Below, in pieces: positions 21,089 through 35,600 of a stretch of 64,000 bases of DNA; within the stretch, counting starts at the first letter, position 1; each line of letters starts with the position of its first letter. The notes under the pieces were generated by a model. The model was not told the DNA's origin. It saw nothing but the letters and a program-made list of their open reading frames with translations, and did not search any database. The stretch is from contig JAQGDQ010000046.1 in NCBI GenBank assembly GCA_030141605.1, positions 682,001-746,000 on the forward strand. The letters run 5' to 3'. The translations under genes were made by a program, and so were the position numbers. The stretch is from Tubiluchus corallicola (Eukaryota > Priapulida > Priapulimorpha > Priapulimorphida > Tubiluchidae).

Positions 21089-24000
21089 CATTTTTATTTG
21101 ATCAGTTGATATAAAAAATGACTTTGCTATGCTTACATATTCATGTAATTATGTGACCAGGTGAGAATATTGATCTTACTGTGTACGTGACACATTTGAT
21201 GCGTTTTTGGCTGAAAATGAAGTTATCTTACGTTACGTTGTCTTACCTTACTTTGGCTTACGTTACACCTTGATAACATATCTTTGCTTCTATATTAAAG
21301 GCATTAATACACATGCAAGTGGACAAACTGACAACCAACTAAAGTTTTTTTACCGTGGTTTAAGTTAGGTAATGCATTTACACGGCAGCAAACTACTGTC
21401 AAACTTAATCTTTCGTGTACAGTTTCGTATACATTACTGCAAAAGTCAGGAAAGTTTATCATTAACTTGTTGTTATATACGACCTAAAGTTGTTAGTTTA
21501 CAAACATCCTAAAGTCAGCACTTATCAGCACATTTTTTTGCCACGAACAACAAATGCAATATCACATTAGTTTCATTGATAAAACAGTATAATAGACCTC
21601 AGAACCTTAGACTTCAGAGCGTCACACTAGCTGCTGGAAATTATTTTTACCCTGCACAATAATATTTTGTTACGAACATAGTAAGAATAATCAGCGTACA
21701 ATAATAATAATAAAACTGTTAATAATCTGTCAGTTTTAGTTCTATGAATATAAAATAAAACTCTAAAACAAGAGGATATGCCATAGCTTTCTAATCAACA
21801 ACATTAGCTGTCGATTAATTAATGCTGAATTAGATTCTCCTCTATCATTCCAAGGATTAATACTCAGTAACAGTCCACGTGTACCAGCCATTATATACTG
21901 TCCTTCTGCAACAGAACAGTAATGCACATCTTGTACAGTTGAATTCTCGTACATTTAGTTTTTCTCATTTTTAAGCGAATTCACGAACTTTTTCTGCTTA
22001 GTGGATGTTGCGAATTTCTGTTTTTACATGCTAAAAATATCATTTTACACACTGATGTAAACTCTCCGCACTTCACTGTATACTGATGGCATGCTCGCTG
22101 ATTCTCTAGTTTTCTTTTCAATGGCTCAGAGATTATTAAAGGTTTGCGAATCGAAGTTCCACGTGACTGCATCTTACCTGTGCGTGTTTGCACTAATACC
22201 TGGCCACTTACCTGTCGCCCTATAATGTTCATTTCCATCTTGATCATTGCCCTAACATGCCATAGCTGCTGCACAGGTATCACAAACTACCTTAATTAAT
22301 TTTATACTCAAGTGCTAAATTAATATTTCCTCAAGTGTAGACATCATCTATTTTATACTTCCTGACACTTGGTCACAAAAGATATGCATGGTGTACAAAA
22401 ACCACCAGGGTGTTTGACTTGAAAAGACATTGTTTTTTTCTGCTGTTCCATCTAGATGATGGATTGAACAGAGTCACATTATGAATCTGACCCCGTAGAC
22501 CCATTTTACTAATTTTCTAGATAAACAAATAACTCGTGAAAATAAAGTCCGCTGAACCTTAACCTTCTCACCTAACTAGTTATTGGCCAAAAATATTTTG
22601 CTCTACTTTCATTACTTTTTTCTCATATGGTACGAAACAACAATAATTAGTTAATTCCGCAAATCACAGCAATACTTTTACCCAACATTTAGGTTAATAA
22701 CAGTTTTCTGATTTGCTGTTGCTGTTGTGCAACACTATATTGCTGTATTCTAAATGCTGGACAGCTGAACACTCTTGTCTCCGTCTACAAGATTATAGTT
22801 AAAAATGTTTTTCTGCGGACTAACTTTTTATGCTGTGAGGTAAAAATAACACCCTGGCATCACTTTGAAAGACAAGCTATTATTCGCGTGTCATCCATGT
22901 AATTTGGGCTGAAGGTTGAAGTGTCGAAGGGGCCCCAACTCCCAAGGTACTTAAAGGCTAATAGAGGCCCTACCAATACGATCTTGCACGACAATGTCGT
23001 AACAACTACATGTAGTCCGAAAATCACCCTAGTTATGTATTAGCGGGTTAATTCAATGCGCAGAATCGATCATATTAGAGGATTATGATTATTTTGGGAA
23101 AGAAGCTACTTTTTTATTTCATTAAAAATACGTAAAACTCGCACGAACATCACATCCATCGATTTTGTAGAAAATAATCTCCTGAAAGATCCATTAATAC
23201 CTAACTCACTTAGTTTGAACCTGAATGTTGTTGTCTAATTCACTTTTGTAAGATGACGCTTTTTCGCTTCGACTCTAATGCAATACCAGTGCATACGACT
23301 CTACTGCAGAAATTTCGCTTGGTCACTATACCAACTATAACTTAGTAATAACGACAACATATTTTTAAATACTTATTTTCTTACGCCATCTATAATGTTT
23401 TTTATTAAGACGGAAATTAATAATCGGCGTGAATAAGCTGCGCCCAGTTATCGCTTAAATCCGTCATCCCAGGATGCTAACATAAAATCGAAGATAAGAA
23501 ACAAAGAGACAAACAAACATAGAAAATGGGAAAACTTTGAATTTGCAAGTTTCTTATTTTATCAAAAGTAGTGTTCTAATTATCCAGCTCTTCCTGTGAT
23601 AATCAAAATTTCTGAAGTATCGTGCAGTGTTGTTTCAAATTTATGAATAGCGGTTGATTAATGTGTTGCTGTAAACGGCCACTGTGGAAATGAGCGAAAT
23701 ATTCGTAAATTTCGCAGCAAAAAGTTCAGGAAATACCCTTCACATATCCCTATATCGTGTATATTCGTTATTAAATTTTGTCATGTAGCCTAAATGACGC
23801 GGCGACTTACTACTATTGCTTGGCAGCCATGGCGACTTTTTGAGAAAAATGCATCTGTACCTCTAAAATAATTAGTTTAGTCTCACTGTCTGTAAATTTA
23901 GGAACCTCTCAAGTTCCCAATTTCTACTAACTTTCAAGAGAAATTGCACTGTGCCAACATAGTATGGCTTATAAAGAAAGACAGGAATCTTCATAATTGT

Positions 24001-24151
24001 GCGTTCGCCTAAAACTTTTAAGTGCAATTATTTACTAATTTACAAGATTGGAATTTTGTTTTAGAATTACACATAACTGAGTATCGCTTCACGAGCACGC
24101 AAATAAATTCAATTATGAAGCTCTTGTAAGTAAGATTTTGCTGTTCTTGGG
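21088..24151. other. Intergenic DNA; one weak minus-strand exon candidate
   Basis: Mostly AT-rich sequence without conserved frames. The exception is a minus-strand frame at 21981-22283 in which two perfect GTAAG-type donors sit 34 nt apart (boundaries near 22212 and 22178), preceded by an acceptor-like CCTGTGCAG near 22272. This could be a small untranslated or coding exon, possibly upstream in the transcript of the 16.5-20.1 kb gene. No homology supports it. Confidence 0.3.
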
Positions 24152-25185
24152 TCTTATGCAGTTATTTCTTTATTATTAACCATTATTCTCCGCTAACATT
24201 TCGCTTAATAATTAGTTAAGCTTGCTAACTAGGATCATGAAACTCACGAAGAGGGTAGCCCTGGGAGTGGGAAAGACAGCAGTGCGTTAGCCTTTGACCG
24301 CTGGTCAAGGGGCAAGGTCAGTGGGCGTCGGTCGATTTTCCAATTATGATTCAACTCCGCCTAGGGTTTGAGTCTTTTAATTATTTTAAATGTGCACCTG
24401 GGATTTTAAAAGGCTGGGAGGCTTTAGACATAAGATAACGGGGCTAAATGCAAACTAGAGGCACCCTCATATGGCGACCTCTTAGACGCAGAGCGCTAGC
24501 GACACAGAACTCACACGACACACTCTCTGAGTAAACTCTCTGAGGACTATGTTTACATGTGAACCGAGAATGCCGGGACGGAGGTCATGGAGTGGGCAGT
24601 CTTTTTTTTGTTAGGCTGTATGTGTTAGACTTGAGTTAAGTCCACAATTTTGTGAATGTACGGTGTTAAGACAGTGTTGAGGTCTTGTGTGTGACAGAAC
24701 ATTTTTCTGCTAATGGGCAAAAATCGAAATTTGCGGGTCGGGAACAGAAATGCCTGGAGTTTCCAGAGACAATATCTTGTAGCATACAGAATGAAAGATT
24801 TCAATGAGATGAATCGAATAGTACAGGTTATAATAAGATTGGTTCACCTGCGAGCCTATAAGAGCATCTACTATTCTACAAAAGCTTCCACTGTCAAGCG
24901 GCACTAGCTTACAGCACATCAAATAAAACGCCTCGATGAGGTCAATTTAATAATAAAAGTTGACAGACAACTAATTGGTTGACCTTTGACCCACGGGTCA
25001 CGAGTTGAAAAGTTACTAGTTACAATTTTATTTTGAAGTAAAATTCCTACATAATTAAGCAACGCGAATTCAGTAAAATCAAAAATATGACATTCAAACA
25101 AAAGCTGTCTTTTCAAGGCCTAATTCTGTAACTATTGTTTGCAAAATCTTCAGTTACTGGCTATGTCAGAAACATTGTCAACTAG
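24152..25185 (+). mobile_element. Helitron/Helentron-like non-autonomous element, copy A
   Basis: About 1034 bp, same orientation as copy B and opposite to copy C. The 5' end begins TCTTATGCAGTTATTT; the body shares the block ending CTCCGC and the run with GGTCAAGGGG, GTGGGCGTCGGTC and GTGCACCTGGG-type words. The 3' end reads AACATTGTCAACTAG, with CTAG at 25182-25185. It holds two internal ~130-140-bp units, marked by the motif ATGAAAGATTTCAATGAGA near 24791 and its variant near 24921. The terminal hairpin is decayed in this copy, so it is probably the oldest. It has no coding capacity. The Helitron-class assignment rests on end structure shared with copies B and C. Confidence 0.75.
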
Positions 25186-28100
25186 CTTAGGAACAACTTT
25201 TGAAAATAACTTATCCCACTTCAAAGCTCCACTCTGTGACAACAATGAACAGTTCATGTTCTTTCTTTTATTGAGCGTTTCCAAAAACTTGAACTTATAT
25301 CATGCTAGAAAAGAATAATTTAATAAGTTCAATTAATTGGTTAAATAAATTATTGGCCCCAAGTTCCTGAAAATGGACCTAATTCCCGAAATTCCGTTCC
25401 GCAAACTAAATTTACTTATGACGGCAATGCATGCCGATTGTAACAAATTTACGGCCACTCGCTCCGTCATACCCGTCTTGTAACATCCCATTAATAATTC
25501 GAAACAAGCCACAAACAAGAAGTTGTATTACGCAGTAGTCCATACTGCGTATTTATAAACCCTTTTAAGTATAGTCTGCAAATTTTATTACAGGTCCAGT
25601 TGTCACAGAACATGATTATATAATCACAGCAGCTGCTGTAGAGGTAGTATCAAATAAATGGTAGTGAAGGAGCAAAGAATCCAGTTTTTCTGAAGTTTAC
25701 TGACATGCAGATTGCAGAAGCGCATAAACTTCAAGCAAATAAAACACTATACAGTTTCGTAGAAGTCATTTAAAAACAAAGATCATCTGATCATCGGCGA
25801 TGGAATTACGCACGCACATGTCGAGAAATTTCTCGACGGGATTTAATACGTATTAGCAATCTACCTGAGTGATACCACTCAGACGGTAGTCAGTGCATGC
25901 CGCGTTTAATCGCGTATGTGCACGTGTATATACATCTGTCTATGTGTTCGCCGCACAAAACCAAAATGGAAGAAGCTATTTATTAAACTTGGCATAGGGA
26001 TGCCTCTGGGCACGACCTAAAAACCATTGTTTCCTGGTTCAAAAGGTCAATGTCAGAAGGTGAAAAATGTCCCGTCCTGCACAATAAAATAAAAACGGAT
26101 GCAACTATCACAAAAAGGGTTACACATCCTTCACAAGAACATCTGAAAAAATACAGTGATTGTGATAGTGTGCCTTTACTGCGAAAATGTCAAATCACTG
26201 ACAACAAATTTAACCTCTCTGCTGCCTCTTGATATTGGTTATCATGAACAATTATCTTTTCCATCTTTCTTTAGTAAACATCTTTAAAGCATCGTCCATA
26301 ACCTCTATTACATAACTTTGTATCTTGATATGTTTTGTTTTGAAAAAAGAAACACAACTGTTTGACCTGCCAGTAACTCTTCTAGATAGTCTACGCTCAT
26401 GTTTCTCATCACCATCCTCACCAATGGACAAAGCTTCTGCTTTTTCTAACTTTTTCTAGTTCATGTGATACACCACATTCATTTTGGTTTCATGCTAAAT
26501 GTGTGTTATATGCCAGCCTGTAGATTTTGTGGGTTGACGATTGTTCCCAGTTGTGTCTTTTATTCTATCCAAAACTCTGTTAAATCCATAATGAATGGGC
26601 TCTGGAATCTGAGCCCAAAGCTATGCTTTCATCTGCCTATATTCAGACCAGCGTCTGTTTTCGTTTGGCCTCTATGCATTGATTGTAAAAACGACATTTT
26701 GTTTCCTGTGTTTTTAATTCTTTGAGATATGACTTTGATATCATTTTATGTGAAATTTGTAATCAGTTTGAAAAAAAAATTACTTCTTGCTTTTCAGCTT
26801 GTCCAGAAAAGGGAATATTTTAGAACATGCATCAAGACATTAGAAAAAAGACATTAGACATTAATCAAGCAAAAAATTGTCACAGTACAAAGTTTTAAAC
26901 ATAATAATTATTACATAAAATATGCAATACTAGAATATATATTTGTTAGAAATACATTTTTATGAAAAGTTGTCAAAGTATACTCATCTTCGATATCCAA
27001 ACGTGAACTTATTATAAAGGCCATCTATAGTTTAAACTGTCATCTATAATTTAAAAATGCTTAGACACTGATTAAAAATTAAAGGCTGACCAGCTAATTT
27101 AATGTACCAATGCATTTCAATTAGCACACCGGATAGTTGCTCAGTGTCACACTCTTACATAGAAGCAAGTAATGCACGTGTGTTCGTTTTGTCCTTACGC
27201 TGCTTATGTTTTGAAGTAACTAAGGTTATCTTTAATTCTCAGTTTTAATAATTATTTTGTTCATGCAAACTAGAGAGATGGCAGCTGCATGCTGAAAATA
27301 ATTCAATTACATGCCTTTATTGCTGTGCAGTGAAATTACTGGCTGATTAGCTGAGTATTAATTAACATTAGCTAGCATTTGATGACAATCAATAAACCAT
27401 TCCGACAAGGCCAGGCTGTTTCCAGCCATAAAATCAAAACTGTCATCACAATGTTGAGCATTTCTTCCCAAAATACTATAATGTCCTTCATATAATTTAT
27501 GCAAATATCTGTACATAAATTTCTCAGTGCGTAAGCGTTGCTATAGTTACAAAGAAATGCTAGCTCGTAAAAACTGGGGATTTAACAAAATACTATTAGG
27601 AAGCTAAATAAAACGGGCTTTAAAGGTAATCACTGCAAAGTTGTCTAATTGCATCTTGCTTAAAAAATTGTTGTTTACTGCTTAGAGTTATGCCACGCCT
27701 TACTATGTTTTTATTTAAGAACCCCCAATGACACAATTGGTCCATACAGACAAGCAACACTCTGCCACAGCTGAAAAGAAAAATGGCATCTTGTGGAAGC
27801 TTGCAGAAGGAAGAATGAGCACAGTGGAATTAGGCTGGTGGCTACACATAAAAAGCAATCACTCAAATTTTCTTTTTAAAAGAGTAGAAAATAATCATGT
27901 TAAAAATGTAGTGTGAAAAGTCTAACCTTATCAACTCAAGAGACATAACAATAAAATATTAAATGCAATTGCCCCTGTTTGCATAAAATTTAATTCAGTC
28001 GAACAGTTCATATGCTCTAGTTACAAATTCTCAGGTAAAATGGAGACGAAGCCATTTTGACAATTGTTGCTATGATGTTTAATATGTTACCGAAACTGCT

Positions 28101-28880
28101 TTTGTTTATTGGCTTTACTATAAACAGTACTGTATATTCTAATGATGTATTGTCAGTAGCATACTCAATGAGTTGTAACATAAATATATTGAAGAATGGT
28201 ACAACACAAGCATTTCTGATTATATTTCAATAACTAACAGAAGCCTTTACCGAATTACATCACAAAAGCTACCTAATCTTTTTAACTAAACCTAGGAGCA
28301 CAAAACCACCTAGTAACACTAATTACACTGTCTCACTACTGAATAGCACGAGCTTTAAATGTAAACAGAATATCTTTGAGGATGAACTTGAAATCTTAAA
28401 GATCTCAATCTTTTATCACCCACTTATTACTGACTTATCATTTATCAGTTACTTCTCCTTTATTTTAAAACTCCCACTCTGTTCCTAATCTCAGTCTGTA
28501 AAGTCTGTCAAATATAATCACTGCATTTGATTATAGATGTGGAAGAAACCTTTTTATTTGTTTCGTTCTTGAGCCGCAGATAACTTCATCGGCACAGATT
28601 TTGGCAGCACCCATTAACAAGTTCTGCACAAACGATGGCATCACATTTTGTTTAGACACCTTTCTGACGATTGCACAAACTTCTTAAGCTTAAATAAAAC
28701 CTTTAAGATTTAGAATGTCAAAAATTGTGTTGCCGTAGTCAGTACTTTGCAAATTCCAAATTTCTAAAAACACAATTCCATTTCACTGATAGTATAAATT
28801 TGTCAAAGTTGTTCACAGCGGTCTCAGCTTATGACACTCTAAGTGTGACTGAAAGTTCATGTGCCGGTAGCAGAGCCAAG

Positions 28881-28986
28881 AACACCACCACTGGAAGTGT
28901 GGATCTCTTTCTACCAACTTCTGTGATGCACAAAACACCACCACTGGAAGTGTGGATCTTATTCTACCAAATGCTGCGATGCTGCA
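28881..28986. repeat. 53-bp tandem duplication (2 units)
   Basis: The block AACACCACCACTGGAAGTGT and its following GGATCT...CTACCAA recurs exactly 53 bp later (starts 28881 and 28934) with few differences. Confidence 0.85.
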
Positions 28987-29502
28987 AAATTTCACAAAAT
29001 GCTTGTATACACTGGACAAGAATTGTACTAAAATATATTAAAATTTGAGGTGTGCCACTTAGCAGCATTACTCTGTGGTCTGTGTGCTAGAAGCCTGTGT
29101 TTAACTATTCACAGATTTCTTCAAGTTGCATTTTATCACATTATGTAACTTCTCATCAGTTTTGTTTTTCAGGAAATTTCAAATACTATAGTCTTACGCA
29201 CAATTCACAAAATCCACATTGACTGCAATAATTTATTCAACCCATCACTACTTACACAATCATTGGACAGTTATCAAAATCTATCTATCAAAGTCATGAT
29301 AAACCATGAATACACGTGAATAAATCGTAAACAACGTACAAATCTTGTTTTTATTGGTAACAACACACAAATTTTGATATTGAGACAGTGACATCCTGAA
29401 AGTATTTAAAGAAGCGAAGTGCAAATTTAATTATCATTTCAATAAGGGTGTGATGAGAAACCCTAAAATGTTATAATTCTGCAGGTAACAGAACTAGTAC
29501 GA

Positions 29503-29508
29503 TTTATT
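29503..29508 (-). terminator. Candidate NARS2 polyadenylation signal
   Basis: AATAAA on the minus strand about 100 nt past the NARS2 stop codon, the nearest canonical hexamer. Confidence 0.4.
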
Positions 29509-29603
29509 ATGAAGCTACTACAAACCTGGATAACAATGTTTCACTCAAGCAGTTAAAATTTACTCTGTTACACTTGTGCTTAGTTAGACTAAAGATGCAG
29601 GTG

Positions 29604-32600
29604 TTATAACTGACAATGATGAGTCCATCGGGGGAATGGGATCGCATCTTTGATGTTTTTAATGCCTAAAAGCCATTGCAAGCAGCGTTCAAAACCGAGT
29701 CCGTAACCACCAGTTGGAGCAGAACCATGCCGTCTCAGATCTACATACCTAGAAGCCAGTCACATAACTGTTACGATTAAACATAAAACTTCTTTAAAAA
29801 TAAACCAGTGATAGTCTGCATAAAAGGTATATTACATTCTTGGTACATTTACTAAAGTGGCCTTACCAGGATAATTTTTCTCTCAAGTTTTGCTTAGCTA
29901 TAACAGATTCTAATGCATCTAGTCTTTCCTCACGAAGGCTTCCTCCACACATCTCCCCTACTTCTGGGAACAAAAGATCAAAACAGGCTACCTACAATAA
30001 AAAAGTAAAGAACTTTGGGTAAATTACTACTTAACTGATTAAAATGAGTATTTAATAAAGTTAGAATAAGTTATTAACAGCCCAATAGAAAATCACTTTA
30101 TATGATAACACAAATTTATCTCAGATCAGGTGCTTAAAAATGCACTGTGAGAGTTGACTAGCCAGTTAGTAAATTTTAGTTACCCATAATTAATGATATT
30201 TGTGAGCAATGAAAGCTATGACAATATTAAGATAACATGAAACTAAACATGCCTTAACAGGCAGAATTATCACCTGAACTTGAAAAATATTTAGAAATGA
30301 CTTGACTCGTGACTTGCTCTCTTGTACGTTATTAAGCTGATGGCTAATAATAGAAGCATAATCTACTTATTTAAAATGCATGGTGCATGAAGTAAAGTTT
30401 GCAAAATAAATGCAGTAATACTTGATTCCTTTGAGTAGTAAGATGAACATAAGCATTTTAATATGGACTGCAGTTAAGCAGAAATGCTGAGCACTCACCT
30501 TGCGATATTTGCATGAAAACTATTACAGGTAGGATTGATACTATTTCAAATTATGTGCATAATGAATTGTCCAGTAAAGCACGAACATTTCTGTATGTAG
30601 TTCAAAGCCCCAGCTGATCAGCTTAGAACATTGTTGGTCTAACCAGCAGAATTATTAAATCAGCATTGAGTTGAAAGCAGGCAGTCATGACTCAAATACT
30701 TGTTCACCTTGAATTTTTGTTACTTCTTACATTTAGAATATATGTAATTTCCTCTAAGATAGTAGTGGCAACAACAAAAAATGTTTAGCTTCACGTGAAG
30801 TATTTACCGTTTTGCCGTCATCATTTAGTCGCATATAAAATGGCTTGATTTCACGGGGCCAGTCAGTGATAAAGACGGGTATTTTTCCACAATGCTTCAC
30901 CAAACAATCTTCTTGTGCCTTATTTAAATCAGATCCCCAAATTGATGCAAAGCCATGCCTTGATAAAATATCTATGGCTTCAGTGTATGATAATCTAAAA
31001 AAACATGTATATAATGTGCTGAACAGTAGTCAATCAATCGTGCACAAAAAACAATAATGACAAAAGTGGTAAAATGCTCTAAGATTTCGTATTTCTTAAT
31101 TATCCTTTCTGAACAGTGGTTAAAAATGCTGTTATAGCTGAGGGTTGGTAAAGTGGTGAGTCCCCTCTACTAATAAGAACTTTTCATGCCATGTGTCTCC
31201 TAAAGCCTCTAAAAATGAGTCCAACTTCTAGTTTGCTAGTGGCAAAACAGCTTCTATTGACAGGAAGACCGGCTTTGGCAGGTCACTGGCACCTTGAAAC
31301 CAATTACTCTGGGCAGATGAGGCTCATTAACCTTGGAACAGAGAATGTCTACCTAGTCTAAGAGAAGTGAACTCCAAAATCAATGACCTGCTGAGGGAGA
31401 TAACCCTAAAGAAATTCGGAACACAGACTGTGGAACCACATCTATCCGGCAACTCCTAAAACTCTTGTACTGCTTGCAGTTCTTGAAGTTTTTCAGCAGA
31501 GTCTAAAGGGGCAGGGGCAACAATGTGTCTCCATATTTCCTGCTCAGGCTATTCTTTGCAAATCAAGGGAGAGAGCACTCCAGCAAAAAATATGGGAAGC
31601 AGCAGTTACCAGCTGAGGTAACTCCAAACACGACTGGCATCATGCTAAGACAACAGGAGTACTTTTGAAAGCAGGAAAGGTCATCAGGCCTCACTCAAAC
31701 AGCTACCACCTGCTTTAAACTGGGCAGCCTCCAGTCAATAAGGTGCTGTTCCACCATAGTTTATCTACTGCACTGAGTGTTCATAGCAAGGAACTTTAAG
31801 GGTTCTCAAAATGGACTGTAAATTTTGCACCAGTCAGCACATTGCAAATAATAACTTAGAATGCAAGGATTTTGATACCTGGCATCTAGTAACTTACTAA
31901 CCATTATAGGTGATTGTCGTAAGACAACTACAATCACACACAAAACTAAAGAGATGGGTTATACTACTCAGAGCTATCAGCCATGAAAACCGCCACTCCA
32001 CTTTTTGTAGATTCTGGGAAGAAGGGGTGGTACTTATGTATGATGAGTGACACTTGTACGTTATACTCACATCAGACCCATTTGCATGAAACATATGAAG
32101 AAAAGAAGTTTTTGCAAAATCCTAGGCATATGATGGAGTATCATGTTACTAACACCAAGTGCTTGACACGGCTAACACCTTGTCATTGCAGTCCATGTTA
32201 AAACAATTCTAACCGAAATGCGCAGGCCATTTGGTTAGGGTGTCCAAATGATAGAATTCCAAAGGACATATTCTATGGAGAACCGAAAGAAGGCAGGTGA
32301 CCAAGAGGCAGGCCATATCTGTGGTTTAATGATGTACTAAAAAGATCTGAGTTCTTCAGCATGAATGCTAAAAACCGGGAAACCGTCATCTTGGACAGAA
32401 AGAAGACAGGTAGAAGTCACTGTTTGATGAGGTCAAGCACAATGAAAAGGGACTCCGGCAAGCATGGGCATTCCAGTGTACCAACTGTGGAAGACCCTGC
32501 TCCCTTCGCATAAGTTTCTACAATCGTCAATGGAGATATATCACACAATAGATTTGCAATGAGGAACTAATAGTCTGTACTACTAAAGAAGTCATTACGC

Positions 32601-35600
32601 TACGTTTTTAAATATGTTCAACATAATCTTTATAAAGAATATTATGGTACATGGCTGAGAGATAAAGAAATATGCTCAGATGATTAGTTTAGCAGGCTGG
32701 AAACCGAAGTAGCCTCGAATGTTGTATTTAGATCTTGGGGTAAAATAAAAAGGAAAGCTATTCATCTTCGTTAGTTTGCTAGGTATTCATTTTTGTAAGT
32801 AACTTATGCAAAGTGAGCCTAAAAAACTAATGTAAACAGCTTAGATAATAGGCAAACATAAACAGAAATTACTCAAAGTAAATACTACACTTTATAGATA
32901 GCATATTATCAAATTTGCCCACCTTTTAAATTCTTCTAATATGATGTTCTCAATGTGGTTCTAAAATAGGAAACAAATAAAAATCAGTGGCCAATAAACA
33001 CTGCAAGTTTACTAAATCTGTTGCACACAAAAATACAAATTTCTCAAGCTAAAGGCTGTTGCACAGCTGGTGTGTAGATAATATAATGAACTTACAAAGA
33101 TAATGTGCCATAATCGAACTAGTAGATACAGTGATGAGGTGCATACAAGACTCTATCAGCATCATTATCAATATCAGACACTTATGTTTGGCTACAGTTT
33201 TCAAATTAACTGCCTGTCTAGTCTTTCCCACAGAAAACTGGTTAGGTCAAATAGTGAATTGCTTTCGCTGCAGTTTTCTGGCTATTTAGGACACTGTAAT
33301 TGTTACTAGCTTGTTTTAGTTCCTTATTTGCAATATCATACAGCTTAGCAATTATTCAGGCTTGCACAAGCTATATTGTCTATGTTCTTGTGTCCACGCT
33401 ACATATTATGCTATATTCCAACTCTCTGGATTTCTAGTATTGAAGTTGCAGTTAGAATTATTAGCCTAAACCCATCTATTTGCAAGTGTATATACTATAA
33501 TAGCTGGCAATTTGTATGAGGTGAAAATGATCAATTAGTGATTTGAGTGGCGATTATACATGCAGTCAGTATCCTGAAGATTAACTAATGTGTAATAGTG
33601 CATCAGTATAGCAGGGTATCAAGGTTTCTGATACTTGTATTGTTAATAATGTTCAGTACACTAATAAAGAATTTGATTTTAAATACAAGTACACATATTC
33701 ATTAACCAATGATGTTTTAGTTCTAGTTTAAGATATGTTTCTAGACAAAGGATCAATGAACAAGCAAGTGCATTACATTATTACACCATGTTTGTAGCTA
33801 ACATTCTCTATCTGAAGGACAGGATCATTTTCAGGAGTTAATGATGTGGACTAACATACACTGTGGAGGAGAAACCAGGTTTTACTAGAAAATACTAGAA
33901 CAGACTGTACTGGAAACAAATGAATGAGGAATTTCCCAAAGTGGAAGAGACCACAAAGACATAGTTGCTGTGAAATGTGGTCTCCTACGCATACCCTAAG
34001 CAAACAGTTTCCGTCAGTACTAACCAGTGAAAATTTTTTCTCTTAATCCATATTTGATAATACTTTTAATGAGAATAAATGTTTTAACTGTTATGTTTGT
34101 TAACAAATGCACTTACAGATACAGCAATAACAGACCAACAAACCAAATTCTCAAACAATCAAAATTAAAGTTATGTGAGAGCAAGGTCACCATGTACTTA
34201 AGGCACAAGAAAACACTCTTCAAAAATAAAGCTTAAAAAATTGGCCTTGAAACTTTATATCACATCACATGCAGAGCTTGCATTGGCAGTAACCCTGTAT
34301 AAAATTAGTAAATTTAAACTCCCACAAAACAGTTAGACACAGTCAATTTAACAGTAAGTCAAATGAAACAAGTTTAGGTATCACTGTGTAAAACTTGGAA
34401 AAATAATCATAGCACATTCTTCACTAACTAAATAAAAGTTCATTGTCAATAAGATCAAGAATGTGTTTTTTGGAGATCAGTGATGCACACAGGGATGGCG
34501 AGGACAATTAAATTATCAAGAATATTATTTTTTAACTACATAAGTCTTTCAAACAGATAAGTGTAATACTAAGTAGTATAACTTTGTATGAAAAGTTGTT
34601 TGGGATATACTTTAAATTCCCTTTTCTTCCCCTTTAAGCAAATAAATTGAGCAATATCAAGCCTGGTCAGTAAGTGGATGAATGCTTCTGGGTACTTTCA
34701 TCTGCCATTCTGCCACTGATTCCTTATGCCATTGAGAGAAGACTTACAAGCATCTGAAAGTGGCTAATACACCTCTGTCAGATCAGTTTCTCATCTTAAT
34801 GATTAACCATGATAATAAGCTATGTTTTACTTCTAACACAACAATGTGCACCTACAGACAGAAATAAGGCCTTTCTTTATATAAGCAGATACGGTGCAAG
34901 TCATTCCTAACATGCATTTTGGAGTTCCTTTAATCTGCTTACCTGGTGATTTTTTGGTGCAACATGTTTAAAATAAATATTGACATCTTCCATGCAATTC
35001 TCCAAAACACGCTTTGACATAACTTTCATTAATTCTTCACTATTCTAAAATATAAATAAGAGGTTTTAAGACTAAAACAGAAAACAAATGTGTTGTTACA
35101 TAACATGTACATAATATAATTCAGGAATGTCTTTCAAACCCACGTGACTTTAGAAAAAGTCATAAAACAGATTAGTTTACTAAACTTAAGAAGCTGTATG
35201 TAAAGAAGGGCATGAAATATGCTCTTGATATAGGACAGCAGCTGAGAAAGACAATATATCTTAATTTTTAACCTTATTCATGCATATATGGCAACCTAGA
35301 AAAAAGACACTTTACTAAGTTAAAAAATTTTTGCAATTTAAACCTATACTGTTGACATTTGGCTCAAGTTCGCACTTGAATATTGTTTGACATTTTAATG
35401 CTACAAATTACTTATGTGTTATAGTTTTCTTTTAGCTAAAACATTAAAATAAAATATTATCTAAACAGCTAGTGTATAATAGTGCTGATGACAAGATGTT
35501 TTGTCTACGCAGAAAAATAAGCTGGTAAGTGTGACTTATTATTTTAAAATATATAGGGCAGAATGTCAAAATTTATACACTTACTTCTAAAATAAGACTA

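Larger units (their letters stand above)
25186..29603. other. Intergenic DNA between repeat copy A and the 3' end of NARS2
   Basis: AT-rich. Short frames at 26050-26232 and 26465-26725 (plus) show no recognised motif. A 53-bp direct repeat lies at 28881-28986. The last ~100 bp (from 29503) contain the likely NARS2 polyadenylation signal. Confidence 0.4.

Noticed and set aside
24131-25150. Apparent terminal inverted repeat AAGATTTTGC / GCAAAATCTT in copy A and near copy C
   Set aside because: Not preserved in copy B, and the right-hand word lies inside the element, since homology continues about 35 bp further to CTAG; the hairpin-CTAG model fits all copies better.
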